A stretch of DNA of 14,450 bases from Nitrospira sp. (GTDB lineage Bacteria > Nitrospirota > Nitrospiria > Nitrospirales > Nitrospiraceae). Below are positions 1-6,735 of this stretch, in pieces. Location of the stretch: contig JABMDE010000087.1 of the NCBI GenBank assembly GCA_015904055.1, forward strand, positions 23,196 to 37,645, written 5' to 3'. The notes under the pieces were generated by a model that was not told where the DNA came from, ran no database searches, and saw nothing but the letters and a program-made list of their open reading frames with translations. Every line of letters starts with the position of its first letter. Within the stretch, counting starts at the first letter, position 1. Position numbers and translations under genes: made by a program.

Positions 1-21
1 CGCACACATCGTCTTACCCAT
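1..21 (-). CDS. Possible start of a leftward gene (only 7 codons visible)
   Basis: Read on the minus strand, an ATG at 19-21 is preceded by AGGGAGGT (27-34), a good Shine-Dalgarno sequence at normal spacing. The frame runs open to the window edge as MGKTMCA. A second in-frame ATG lies at 7-9. The lipoprotein gene at 215-667 points the same way and lies about 190 nt upstream. Nothing can be said about the product, and the call rests only on the ribosome binding site and the start codon. Confidence 0.3.
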
Positions 22-214
22 TACCTACCTCCCTCAAAAAGAATCGGACATTCGATTAGGCCAACGATGACCTTGCCACACCCGTGCGGGCGGACTGATC
101 CTGGTGATGTCTCAATTTTGGATGCCCGCCTCCGTAAATGTACGGCACACATCCAATACCCCGAAGAACGTGGGTTTATAGCATAGGGGTGAAAATGGAA
201 GCAACCGATCCTGG

Positions 215-667
215 CTATTTGGCGATCAGGGTCTGTCTCGTACCCGGCACACATTCGTCTCGCTTCCAGCTCTTCAGTACCTGCGATTCGCTAAACGCCA
301 AGGTGTACCGATAGCAATACAACGTCGGCTTAGCCTGATCGGCTGGTTTCCCCATGAGCGACCCGACTGACTGGGATGCATCCGCCAAGAACGTCGACTT
401 CCAGCGATCCAGATCTTGCTCGCCTAACGCAACCCGGTACGTCCAAAGACTGTCCCCGCCCAAAGCCGGAGTTTTCGCCGTGTGCGGCGGCCCAAACCTT
501 TCCCGGATCTCTTCTTGGGTCACCCTGCCTATACCATCCTTGAAATAACCATCCCAGCCAGGGGTACTACAGGCACCAAGTAGGAAAACGACGGCAAGCA
601 AACCAAGCAGGCGAGAGCACACAAAGGCCCGATACGGAAGACGCCCCAATGAAGGACCAGATATCAT
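215..667 (-). CDS. Small lipoprotein, BamE/SmpA-like C-terminal part
   Basis: A 150-aa protein with a lipoprotein signal: basic N-terminus, hydrophobic stretch at about residues 20-31 (LLGLLAVVFLLG), then the lipobox LLGAC with Cys33 as the predicted acylated residue. The mature part has the pattern VTQEEIRERFGPP followed by a WTYRV strand (residues about 49-80). This resembles the SmpA/OmlA/BamE fold, where a helix ending in lG-P is followed by a W-Y strand. Known members are periplasmic-side lipoproteins, some in the BamABCDE outer-membrane assembly complex. No BAM partner is adjacent, so a specific role is not claimed. The ATG at 665-667 has only a weak ribosome binding site. The gene is divergent from the bcsA remnant and CBS gene to its right. 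Confidence 0.75.
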   Translation of the reverse strand: MISGPSLGRLPYRAFVCSRLLGLLAVVFLLGACSTPGWDGYFKDGIGRVTQEEIRERFGPPHTAKTPALGGDSLWTYRVALGEQDLDRWKSTFLADASQSVGSLMGKPADQAKPTLYCYRYTLAFSESQVLKSWKRDECVPGTRQTLIAK

Positions 668-715
668 ACAAAGCCTACGCTACACCGGTTTTGTCAGTCG
701 GCGCAACCTCCTCGT

Positions 716-799
716 GAAGTCCGCTTCAAAGTCGACAGCATCGAGCAGGGGGAACAGCAATGGCGCGAACTCCATGATCAGCAATGGAAGCCCGCCTGA
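716..799 (+). pseudogene. Remnant of a second cellulose synthase: C-terminal tail only
   Basis: One frame reads EVRFKVDSIEQGEQQWRELH and then DQQWKPA followed by TGA at 797-799. The extreme C-terminus of the intact BcsA downstream (about 3961-4032) reads VRFKVDSIVRGEEEWRKLHD and then RQW. From VRFKVDSI to the shared QW, 17 of 23 residues match. Upstream of 716 the frame shows no BcsA homology and runs back into the promoter side of the lipoprotein gene, with no start codon or ribosome binding site. It is therefore the last 27 codons and stop of a lost paralogue. The divergence between the copies points to an old duplicate rather than a recent tandem copy. The fragment is not expected to be translated. 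Confidence 0.7.
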
Positions 800-953
800 C
801 TCAGGACTCGGCCTGCATCGTTGAGAGTCGACGAGTTTTTCCTCCAAAGAACCGTCCTGCTTTGCCCACTCCTCTTGCACCGTCAGGGAATCGGTCGCAT
901 TCCGACTTAAGTATTGTCCCGATCGTCCGATATCGGTATCGAGGAGCCGCAGC

Positions 954-1568
954 ATGTCCATCATTCTGGCGGTCAACGGAGTTGTCGAGACGTATCCGGT
1001 TAAGCCGGCAGCCCAACGGCATATGCAAGTCGACGGCGTCGAAGCTCAAGGAAATAATGATCACCGGTCATCGTCGTCAGACCGGTCAAATGTTGCCGCA
1101 CACAACGCATATCAACAGCAGGCCAATCAAGACCAGCACGCAAAGCCGGTTCTTTTCGCCCGCGATCTGATGACATCGCCGGTCCTGACTCTCTCCTCGG
1201 ACAGCACCGTGAGCGATGCCTGGACCATCATGACACACAAAGGATTCCGCCACATTCCAATCACCTCGATGCACGGCACCCTCGTAGGAATGGTATCTGA
1301 TCGCGATCTTCTGCGCCATGCGCCCGGTCTGAGCACCGGCACAGTCCCTGCCCACGCTGCACATCATCGATTAGCAGAGATCATGGTCACACGGGTCATA
1401 TCGGCGACTCCTGCGACAGATATTCGTGAAATCGCCCGGACCATGCTGAGTGAGCGAATCCATGCCGTGCCCATTCTCGATGGGACCCGCCGTCTTGTCG
1501 GTATTTTGTCTGCACGCGACCTCTTACGTGCCATCGCCAACCACGGCCCCCTCGAACTGTGGACTTGA
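954..1568 (+). CDS. CBS-domain pair protein
   Basis: A 204-aa soluble protein. The first CBS motif spans about residues 69-123 (ARDLMTSPVLTL ... LVGMVSDRDLLR) and the second about 140-195 (LAEIMVTRVISA ... LVGILSARDLLRAI). Together they form a Bateman module of the kind that binds adenosyl nucleotides and works as a sensor or regulator. Residues 1-65 are polar and low in complexity, with a QQQ/Ser/Asp/His-rich stretch, and match nothing I can name. The ATG at 954 is supported by GAGGAG at 941-946 with seven bases of spacing. No enzyme or transporter domain is fused. It sits between the bcsA remnant and intact bcsA on the same strand, 130 nt before the latter, so a regulatory link to polysaccharide synthesis is possible but only inferred. 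Confidence 0.85.
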   Translation: MSIILAVNGVVETYPVKPAAQRHMQVDGVEAQGNNDHRSSSSDRSNVAAHNAYQQQANQDQHAKPVLFARDLMTSPVLTLSSDSTVSDAWTIMTHKGFRHIPITSMHGTLVGMVSDRDLLRHAPGLSTGTVPAHAAHHRLAEIMVTRVISATPATDIREIARTMLSERIHAVPILDGTRRLVGILSARDLLRAIANHGPLELWT

Positions 1569-1698
1569 CCCCCTCTCATCATCGATTCCAACCTACGCTC
1601 CCAATGAGATCACCCGTCTATCCAACGAGTTGGTTCGCCCACCCCCCAAAGGCAGGGATCCATCTGTAGGGTAGATCTGTCGATGATCCTGTAATAAG

Positions 1699-4077
1699 GT
1701 GATACCCATTGGGAAGACCTCTGTCCCCTGGTTTCTTTTCATGACATATAGTTACATGACGCTGATCAACGAGTTTTTCAGCACCCCCATCGCCGCCGGA
1801 GTTTCTGCGGTCGCGCTTTTACTGATTGGTCTGCTCACAAGATCAGACCGGAATCGCCGCTGGGTGCTCCTGCTTAGCCTATTCCTCTATGCCCGGTATA
1901 TGGTCTGGCGGGCGCTGTACACCTTGCCGACGGATGACCTGAGCAGTATGGCCGTCGGCGGGATCGTCTACCTGGCAGAGCTGTACGGACTCTGCCAGTT
2001 TTGTTTTTTTGCCTTTCAATCCGCGTCATTAACCGATCGCCAACCGCCCCCGCTCACGACCTATCCCACAGTCAATATCATGGTCACGGTGGTGGACGAA
2101 CCGCTGCCGTTGCTCCGGCAAACACTGGTGGGATGCCTGTCGCAGGAGTATCCGCGTGACCGGTTCAAGGTCTACGTCCTCGATGACGGCCATCGAGACG
2201 ACGCTAAACAACTGGCGACGACGTTAGGATGCGGCTACTTACGACGGCCGGACCGTCCGCGCCATGCGAAGGCTGGAAATTTAAACCATGCGCTCCGGAT
2301 GACAGACAGTGACCTCGTCGCTGTATTTGATGTGGACCATATACCGGCCCGAACATTCCTGAAAGAGACCATCGGTTTTTTTGACGACCCGGACGTCGCA
2401 TTTGTTCAGACACCCCATCATTTCTATAACCCGGACATTTTCCAGCGAAATCTTCGAGTCGGCAACCATGTAAAGAACGAGCAAGCCCTGTTCTTTCGAA
2501 CTCTGCAGGCAGGACGCGATTCCCACAACAGTGCATTTTTTGCCGGCAGCGGGGGCCTGTTACGGCGCACGCCTCTGGAGGAGATCGGGGGATTCCAGAC
2601 ACAGACCATCAACGAAGACATCCACACCAGCATGGCGCTGCATGCCAAGGGGTATAAGTCCTGTTACCTCAATCGTGTGCTTTCCGCCGGACTGATGCCG
2701 GAAACGTTCGAGGGGTACCTGAAGCAACGAAAACGCTGGGCCATGGGATGTATCCAGGTCCTGCTACGAGATAATCCGCTCACAAAACGAGGACTGACGT
2801 TAGCTCAGCGGATCGATTATTTTGGTTCAATATTCTACTTCTTTTTGGGGATCCCCCGTCTCATCTGTCTGGTCGCGCCTCTCTTCAGTCTTCTCCTTAG
2901 TACCTCTCCGATCCACGCGGATACCGTTCAGCTGATGCTCTATTTCTTTTCGTTCTACATCGCCTCGGCCCTGGTGATGCGCCCCATTAGCCATGGCTCT
3001 CGCAATCCGTTCTGGTCTGACATCTATGAGATCGCCATGTGCTTCGCCTTAAGCGCTGAGGCCCTCAAAGCCCTCTCTGCACCGCGCAGAGAACGGCCGT
3101 TTGAAGTCACCCCTAAAGGGCAACGCGTAAAAAAGAACGTATCCACAGAACTTTCACTGGCTTGGCCTCACCTGCTCACATTCGGTCTGCTGATTGGAGG
3201 GCTGGTCTTCGGATTCCAACGCCTGCAACACGAGGCAAGCGAACCCGGTCTTTCAATCAGCCTCGTTTGGGGAACCGCCAATCTGTTGTTTCTGACCATT
3301 GCCATGTTCGTTGCCAATGAACAAACGCAAGGACGACAAGCATTTCGGCTCAAGCGCGATTTCGCAAGCGAGTTGTATGTAGACGGAACGTCTGTCACTG
3401 CACGCATTCTCAATATCAATCAACATGGTGCCGGGTTGTCTTTAGAGCAACCCGTCTTTACAGCCCAGGACTTTGTTACGCTACTCTTGACATCACCCGG
3501 CGGCCACATCGTGCGAGTGACCGGAAAGATCGTCCGACAGGAACGGTTGCCTTCCGGCAGAATCGCGGCTGGCCTTCACTTCACCGACCTCGATGATGCG
3601 ACGCAACACGTGCTGGTCGATAAAATATTTGGTGATCCGGCTCCCTGGGAGGAGAGCTATCAGTTGAGACCGGGGATCTCCAGTAGCCTACGATCATTAC
3701 TCCATGCGCTCACCGTTCCCTGGAGATCTTTCTCATGGGACCGACGCCGATCGTTACGACTCCTCAGCGGGATGCCTTGTCAGCTAAATACTTCTGCGCA
3801 TGTGCTCACAGGCACGTTGCGCGACCTGTCCTTTACCGGCGTCAGCGCCTCATTCCCTTTGAACCTAAAAGGGTCCCTCGACAGCGGCCTCTTGGAACTG
3901 CCACAGATCACGCTCAAGGTCAGCCCGGTCTCGCTAGCTCGCCGACGCAGAAAAACCTCTGTGCGTTTTAAGGTGGACAGCATCGTGCGGGGTGAGGAAG
4001 AGTGGCGCAAACTACACGACCGACAATGGCGACAGTCACGATCGAACACCCACGACAAAATCGGCGTAGACGCATAA
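1699..4077 (+). CDS. bcsA: Cellulose synthase catalytic subunit (BcsA-like) with two C-terminal PilZ-like domains
   Basis: A 792-aa inner-membrane GT2 synthase that would polymerise UDP-glucose into beta-1,4-glucan and export it. Predicted membrane helices lie at about residues 26-45, 50-67 and 75-95, then at about 375-400, 410-430, 495-512 and 520-540. The catalytic motifs are all present: VLDDG (D162, D163), DVDH (D211, D213), INED (E306, D307, where TED is usual) and QRKRW (343-347). A first PilZ-like domain starts at RQAFR (546-550) but has NINQHG (572-577) instead of D/NxSxxG. A second has RRSLR (683-687) and a canonical DLSFTG (709-714). The PilZ motifs imply activation by cyclic-di-GMP. 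The start is uncertain: GTG at 1699 has a poor ribosome binding site, and ATG at 1741 or 1756 are alternatives. bcsS follows after 182 nt, and no bcsB is adjacent. Confidence 0.88.
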   Translation: MIPIGKTSVPWFLFMTYSYMTLINEFFSTPIAAGVSAVALLLIGLLTRSDRNRRWVLLLSLFLYARYMVWRALYTLPTDDLSSMAVGGIVYLAELYGLCQFCFFAFQSASLTDRQPPPLTTYPTVNIMVTVVDEPLPLLRQTLVGCLSQEYPRDRFKVYVLDDGHRDDAKQLATTLGCGYLRRPDRPRHAKAGNLNHALRMTDSDLVAVFDVDHIPARTFLKETIGFFDDPDVAFVQTPHHFYNPDIFQRNLRVGNHVKNEQALFFRTLQAGRDSHNSAFFAGSGGLLRRTPLEEIGGFQTQTINEDIHTSMALHAKGYKSCYLNRVLSAGLMPETFEGYLKQRKRWAMGCIQVLLRDNPLTKRGLTLAQRIDYFGSIFYFFLGIPRLICLVAPLFSLLLSTSPIHADTVQLMLYFFSFYIASALVMRPISHGSRNPFWSDIYEIAMCFALSAEALKALSAPRRERPFEVTPKGQRVKKNVSTELSLAWPHLLTFGLLIGGLVFGFQRLQHEASEPGLSISLVWGTANLLFLTIAMFVANEQTQGRQAFRLKRDFASELYVDGTSVTARILNINQHGAGLSLEQPVFTAQDFVTLLLTSPGGHIVRVTGKIVRQERLPSGRIAAGLHFTDLDDATQHVLVDKIFGDPAPWEESYQLRPGISSSLRSLLHALTVPWRSFSWDRRRSLRLLSGMPCQLNTSAHVLTGTLRDLSFTGVSASFPLNLKGSLDSGLLELPQITLKVSPVSLARRRRKTSVRFKVDSIVRGEEEWRKLHDRQWRQSRSNTHDKIGVDA

Positions 4078-4246
4078 GTAGACCTTCGATTGATCCCCGG
4101 CGCAATGAACCGGTCGGATCATGAAACCGCAACGAGTCGACATCGGTGTTGTCCTTGTCGAGGTGTGATGTGCCAATCGGCCAATGAGACGCCCCGGATA
4201 CGTGGGAGCATCACCCGGGTCCGATTTCACATCGCAGATGTTCAAG

Positions 4247-4252
4247 AAGGAG
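4247..4252 (+). promoter_or_regulatory. Ribosome binding site of bcsS
   Basis: AAGGAG lies seven bases before the ATG at 4260. This fixes the start and argues against the overlapping upstream frames. Confidence 0.7.
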
Positions 4253-4259
4253 AACAACA

Positions 4260-4961
4260 ATGGCGCAATTACTATTGCTCCTGCTGACAACGATGACCCT
4301 GACAGTCCTGCCCGTTCCCACAAAGGCAGGAGATCTGTTCACCGGGTTTCAACTCGACAACAAAAGCCAATACTTCGGGTATATGGGCATTCGGACACCA
4401 GTCTTACAGATTCGGGAAGGAACGAATCTCTTCGTGCAGGCCATGACCGCCGGACTCGGTTATAGCTCTGTGAGTAACGGGAGAATCCTGGATACCAATG
4501 TGCAGTTTATCGTCCCGTCTTTCGGTATCTCTCAAACCTTCGGCCGCGTGACCGTCTCGGCATTGGCTGGGCCGCAACTGCGGCGTATCGAGGAAGAGCG
4601 GCTGAACGCACACTCCGTAACAGACCATCAAATCGGAGCGTTCGCGCAAGTCGAAGCAATGTATTGGCACGAAAAGGGCAGCCTGCACGCCATCGGGTCC
4701 TATGCCGACCTCGATAACTATTTCTGGGGCCGCCTACGAGGGAAACTGCTTGCCCGCCAGGCCACCAGCGGCTGTTGCAGCACCTATGTAGGATGGGACG
4801 TTGCCGGTATGGGCAACGGAGATTTTCGTGCGGTACAGACCGGACCGTTGATCGAAGTGCCGATCGGGAAATTCCACGTGCTCGCCAAAAGCGGCTATCA
4901 ACACAGCACCTCGTTCCATAGCGGGGTCTATGGGGGTGTTGAAGTCTACCTCCCCTTCTAG
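4260..4961 (+). CDS. bcsS: Cellulose biosynthesis protein BcsS (outer-membrane-type)
   Basis: A 233-aa protein with a signal peptide: a polyleucine core at residues 4-9, hydrophobic to about 19, and a likely cleavage after TKA (residue 23). The mature part alternates polar and apolar residues with many Gly and aromatic residues ([40 protein letters not shown]) and ends in Phe, as outer-membrane beta-barrel proteins usually do. This matches the BcsS family found next to bcsA in some bacterial cellulose loci, whose biochemical role is not settled. The assignment is from remembered family character plus position directly after bcsA. The TAG stop (4959-4961) lies inside the repeat that begins at 4959, so the repeat abuts the last codon. 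Co-transcription with bcsA is likely but the 182-nt gap leaves room for a separate promoter. Confidence 0.7.
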   Translation: MAQLLLLLLTTMTLTVLPVPTKAGDLFTGFQLDNKSQYFGYMGIRTPVLQIREGTNLFVQAMTAGLGYSSVSNGRILDTNVQFIVPSFGISQTFGRVTVSALAGPQLRRIEEERLNAHSVTDHQIGAFAQVEAMYWHEKGSLHAIGSYADLDNYFWGRLRGKLLARQATSGCCSTYVGWDVAGMGNGDFRAVQTGPLIEVPIGKFHVLAKSGYQHSTSFHSGVYGGVEVYLPF

Positions 4962-5060
4962 CAGGATGCTGAAAACGTCCGCCAGCGGCGTTCTCGCAGC
5001 GCTCCGAGGCTCAACGTACCGAAGCGTACGCCTCGCCTGTTCGCTCGCTGCGGCCTTGCT
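4959..5060 (+). repeat. Dispersed palindromic-ended repeat, copy A (right end missing)
   Basis: These 102 bp begin TAGCAGGATGCTGAAAA and match, without gaps, the reverse complement of 5612-5713, with about 7 mismatches (roughly 93 percent identity). The final 23 bp of the element, present in copy B, are absent, and leuC coding sequence starts immediately after 5060. The stop codon of bcsS is the first three bases. No transposase is encoded, so this is a MITE- or REP-like non-autonomous element by structure. Confidence 0.85.
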
Positions 5061-5478
5061 CACTCCCAACATGCCGATCACCGGCATCACGATCGACAAA
5101 GTGTTTATCGGCTCCTGCACCAACTCCAGAATCGAGGACCTCCGTCTCGCCGCAAGCCTCGCGAAGGGGAAACGCGTGGCAAAAACGGTCCATGCCATGG
5201 TGGTACCCGGATCGGGGCTCGTCAAGCAGCAAGCAGAAGCGGAAGGGCTGGATCGTGTGTTCCGCGAGGCCGGATTTGAATGGCGCGAAGCGGGCTGCAG
5301 CATGTGCCTCGCCATGAATGCCGACGTCCTCCAGCCGGGCGAACGATGTGCTTCCACCAGCAATCGAAATTTTGAGGGCCGCCAGGGGGCAGGAGGCAGA
5401 ACTCATCTGGTGTCGCCGGCTATGGCGGTCGCCGCTGCGATCGAAGGGCACTTTGTGGACATCAGGAACTGGCCATGA
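5061..5478 (+). pseudogene. leuC: 3-isopropylmalate dehydratase large subunit, C-terminal fragment only
   Basis: The frame reads [20 protein letters not shown] and continues with NSRIEDLR, ending at TGA 5476-5478. This is the last 138 or so residues of LeuC, which is normally about 465 aa. All three iron-sulfur ligands are kept: Cys in FIGSC (5116-5118) and both Cys of GCSMC (5296-5298, 5305-5307). The N-terminal two thirds, with the rest of the active site, are replaced by repeat copy A. The frame stays open through the repeat back to an ATG at 4930 inside bcsS, so a 182-aa hybrid could in theory be made, but it cannot form a working aconitase-type fold. LeuC with LeuD converts 2-isopropylmalate to 3-isopropylmalate. 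An intact leuC elsewhere would be needed for leucine synthesis. Confidence 0.85.
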
Positions 5479-5588
5479 GCCGCGTCGCCTTACGCCTCAC
5501 GTTTCACGCCTAACAGGGTGCAGGAAAACTCGAATACAGATAAAACATCGTTGGCATATTACAGATGACGCTAAAGACCAAATTGAAT

Positions 5589-5713
5589 CAGGATGCTCAA
5601 AAAGGCCGTTCAGCAAGGCCGCAGCGAGCGAAGAGGCAGGGCGTACGCTTCGGTACGTTGAGCCTCTGAGCGATGTGAGAACGCCGCTGGCGGACTTTTT
5701 CAGCATCCTGCTA
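5589..5713 (-). repeat. Dispersed palindromic-ended repeat, copy B (complete, inverted relative to copy A)
   Basis: A 125-bp element whose ends are inverted copies of each other: CAGGATGCTCAAAAAGG on the left (from 5589) and, on the other strand from 5713, TAGCAGGATGCTGAAAAAG. The interior 5612-5713 matches copy A. It sits between the leuC fragment and leuD. Its right end falls 11 bp before the leuD ATG, so the leuD ribosome binding site lies just outside the element. The preceding 5479-5588 holds no gene I can support, only short repeats of the type cgcctcacg. Confidence 0.88.
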
Positions 5714-5724
5714 ACGAGGAACTC

Positions 5725-6345
5725 ATGCAAGCCTTTACGACGCTCACCGGATTAGTCGCTCCGCTCGACCGGGTCAACGTCGACACGGACCAGATCATTC
5801 CCAAACAGTTTTTGAAAACAATCAAGCGGACCGGCCTTCGCGAAGGACTGTTTTTCGATTGGCGCAGGAAGAAAGATGGATCGCCGGATCCCAACTTCTT
5901 TTTAAATCAAGCCCGCTATCAGGGCGCCACGATCTTGTTGACCCGCGACAACTTCGGCAGCGGCTCATCCCGCGAACATGCACCATGGGCCTTGCTCGAT
6001 CAAGGATTTCGCTGTGTCATCGCTCCGAGCTTTGCCGACATTTTCTACAACAACTGTTTCCAAAACGGGATCTTACCCGTCGTGCTGCAAGCGGACGAAG
6101 TGCTGTCCATCATGAAAGACGTCACCGGCACAGAGGGATATCGACTCACCGTCGATCTCGGCGACCAGTGTGTGACGACACCGGATGGAGCCGCCTACCG
6201 ATTCGATGTGGACCCCTTCCGCAAAGATTGCCTCTATCGGGGGCTCGATTCCATCGGCCTCACCCTTCAACACGAAGCGGCCATCACGGCCTACGAACGC
6301 CGGCGCAAGCAGGATGCGCCATGGCTGTTTACCGACATCCGGTAG
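5725..6345 (+). CDS. leuD: 3-isopropylmalate dehydratase small subunit
   Basis: A 206-aa protein, full length for LeuD. It has the N-terminal [13 protein letters not shown] motif (residues 18-30), the loop [17 protein letters not shown] (74-90) and [20 protein letters not shown] (99-118), all signatures of the swivel subunit. It pairs with LeuC to isomerise 2-isopropylmalate to 3-isopropylmalate in leucine biosynthesis in the cytoplasm. The ATG at 5725 is preceded by GAGGAA (5716-5721). The gene itself shows no damage, although its usual partner upstream is truncated and repeat copy B is wedged between them. The loss of the leuCD operon start means its expression must come from a new promoter or from readthrough. 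None is obvious in the 250 bp upstream. Confidence 0.95.
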   Translation: MQAFTTLTGLVAPLDRVNVDTDQIIPKQFLKTIKRTGLREGLFFDWRRKKDGSPDPNFFLNQARYQGATILLTRDNFGSGSSREHAPWALLDQGFRCVIAPSFADIFYNNCFQNGILPVVLQADEVLSIMKDVTGTEGYRLTVDLGDQCVTTPDGAAYRFDVDPFRKDCLYRGLDSIGLTLQHEAAITAYERRRKQDAPWLFTDIR

Positions 6346-6364
6346 CACGCGGGAAGGATTGCCG

Positions 6365-6706
6365 ATGAAGTGGGTGGTGACTCTGGTGGTGTTTCTTCTG
6401 GCAAGCTATCTGACGGTCGCCTTCAACTGGACCTATTCGGACGGGAATCGCGCGGGCTACATCCAGAAGTTTTCCAGAAAAGGCTGGGTGTGCAAAACCC
6501 ACGAAGGCGAGCTGGCGATGACTACGGTGCCCGGTGTCGCGCCGCTGCTTTGGGGATTTACGGTCTGGGACGATCGGGTAGCCGACGACCTCTCACGCGC
6601 AATGGGCAAACGCGTCGTCCTGCATTACAAAGAGTACCGCTACCTTCCGACCACCTGCTTCGGTGAAACGACCTACTTCGTCGACCGCGTGGAAATCCAG
6701 GAATAG
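6365..6706 (+). CDS. Conserved hypothetical membrane-anchored protein, 113 aa
   Basis: The ATG at 6365 has GGAAGGA eleven bases upstream, a much better start than any earlier codon of the same open frame, which overlaps leuD. Residues 3-20 form one hydrophobic segment (VVTLVVFLLASYLTVAF), either a membrane anchor or an uncleaved signal. The rest is soluble, with conserved-looking blocks YSDGNRAGYIQKFSRKGWVC, EGELAM and TTCFGETTYFVDRV, and two Cys residues. I recall similar short proteins in many Gram-negative genomes, sometimes mislabelled 6-phosphogluconate dehydrogenase. There is no NAD-binding motif here, and the function is unknown. It begins 19 nt after leuD and may be co-transcribed with it. 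It converges on corA. Confidence 0.8.
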   Translation: MKWVVTLVVFLLASYLTVAFNWTYSDGNRAGYIQKFSRKGWVCKTHEGELAMTTVPGVAPLLWGFTVWDDRVADDLSRAMGKRVVLHYKEYRYLPTTCFGETTYFVDRVEIQE

Positions 6707-6713
6707 CCGCTGG

Positions 6714-6734
6714 GAGACTTGTTAGCATCCTGCC
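6714..6734 (-). repeat. Solo end of the dispersed repeat
   Basis: Read on the minus strand, GGCAGGATGCTAACAAGTC matches the GCAGGATGCTGAAAAAGTC end of copies A and B with one deletion and one mismatch. Nothing of the element interior follows. It lies in the 29-bp gap between two convergent genes, so it may be a relic. A chance match cannot be excluded at this length. Confidence 0.4.
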
Positions 6735-6735
6735 G

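Noticed and set aside
927..936. Ten-base palindrome CCGATATCGG just before the CBS gene ribosome binding site, a possible operator
   Set aside because: Too short to stand out, no second copy seen, and no promoter boxes around it that I could support.
4078..4259. Spacer between bcsA and bcsS as a possible riboswitch or small gene
   Set aside because: I looked for a GEMM-type c-di-GMP aptamer and saw no matching core. The 65-codon frame at 4090-4287 overlaps the bcsS start and has no support.
750..4270. Similar stretches gaacagcaatggcgcgaac (near 752) and gaacaacaatggcgcaatt (near 4252), suggesting a copied bcsS start
   Set aside because: The first is coding sequence of the bcsA tail (EQQWRE) and the likeness is limited to about 19 bases, so chance is the simpler reading.
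4930..5478. A 182-aa open frame starting inside bcsS and running through the repeat into leuC
   Set aside because: The first part is repeat translation plus the bcsS end in another frame, with no ribosome binding site. The leuC part cannot fold alone as an enzyme. Treated as repeat plus leuC pseudogene.
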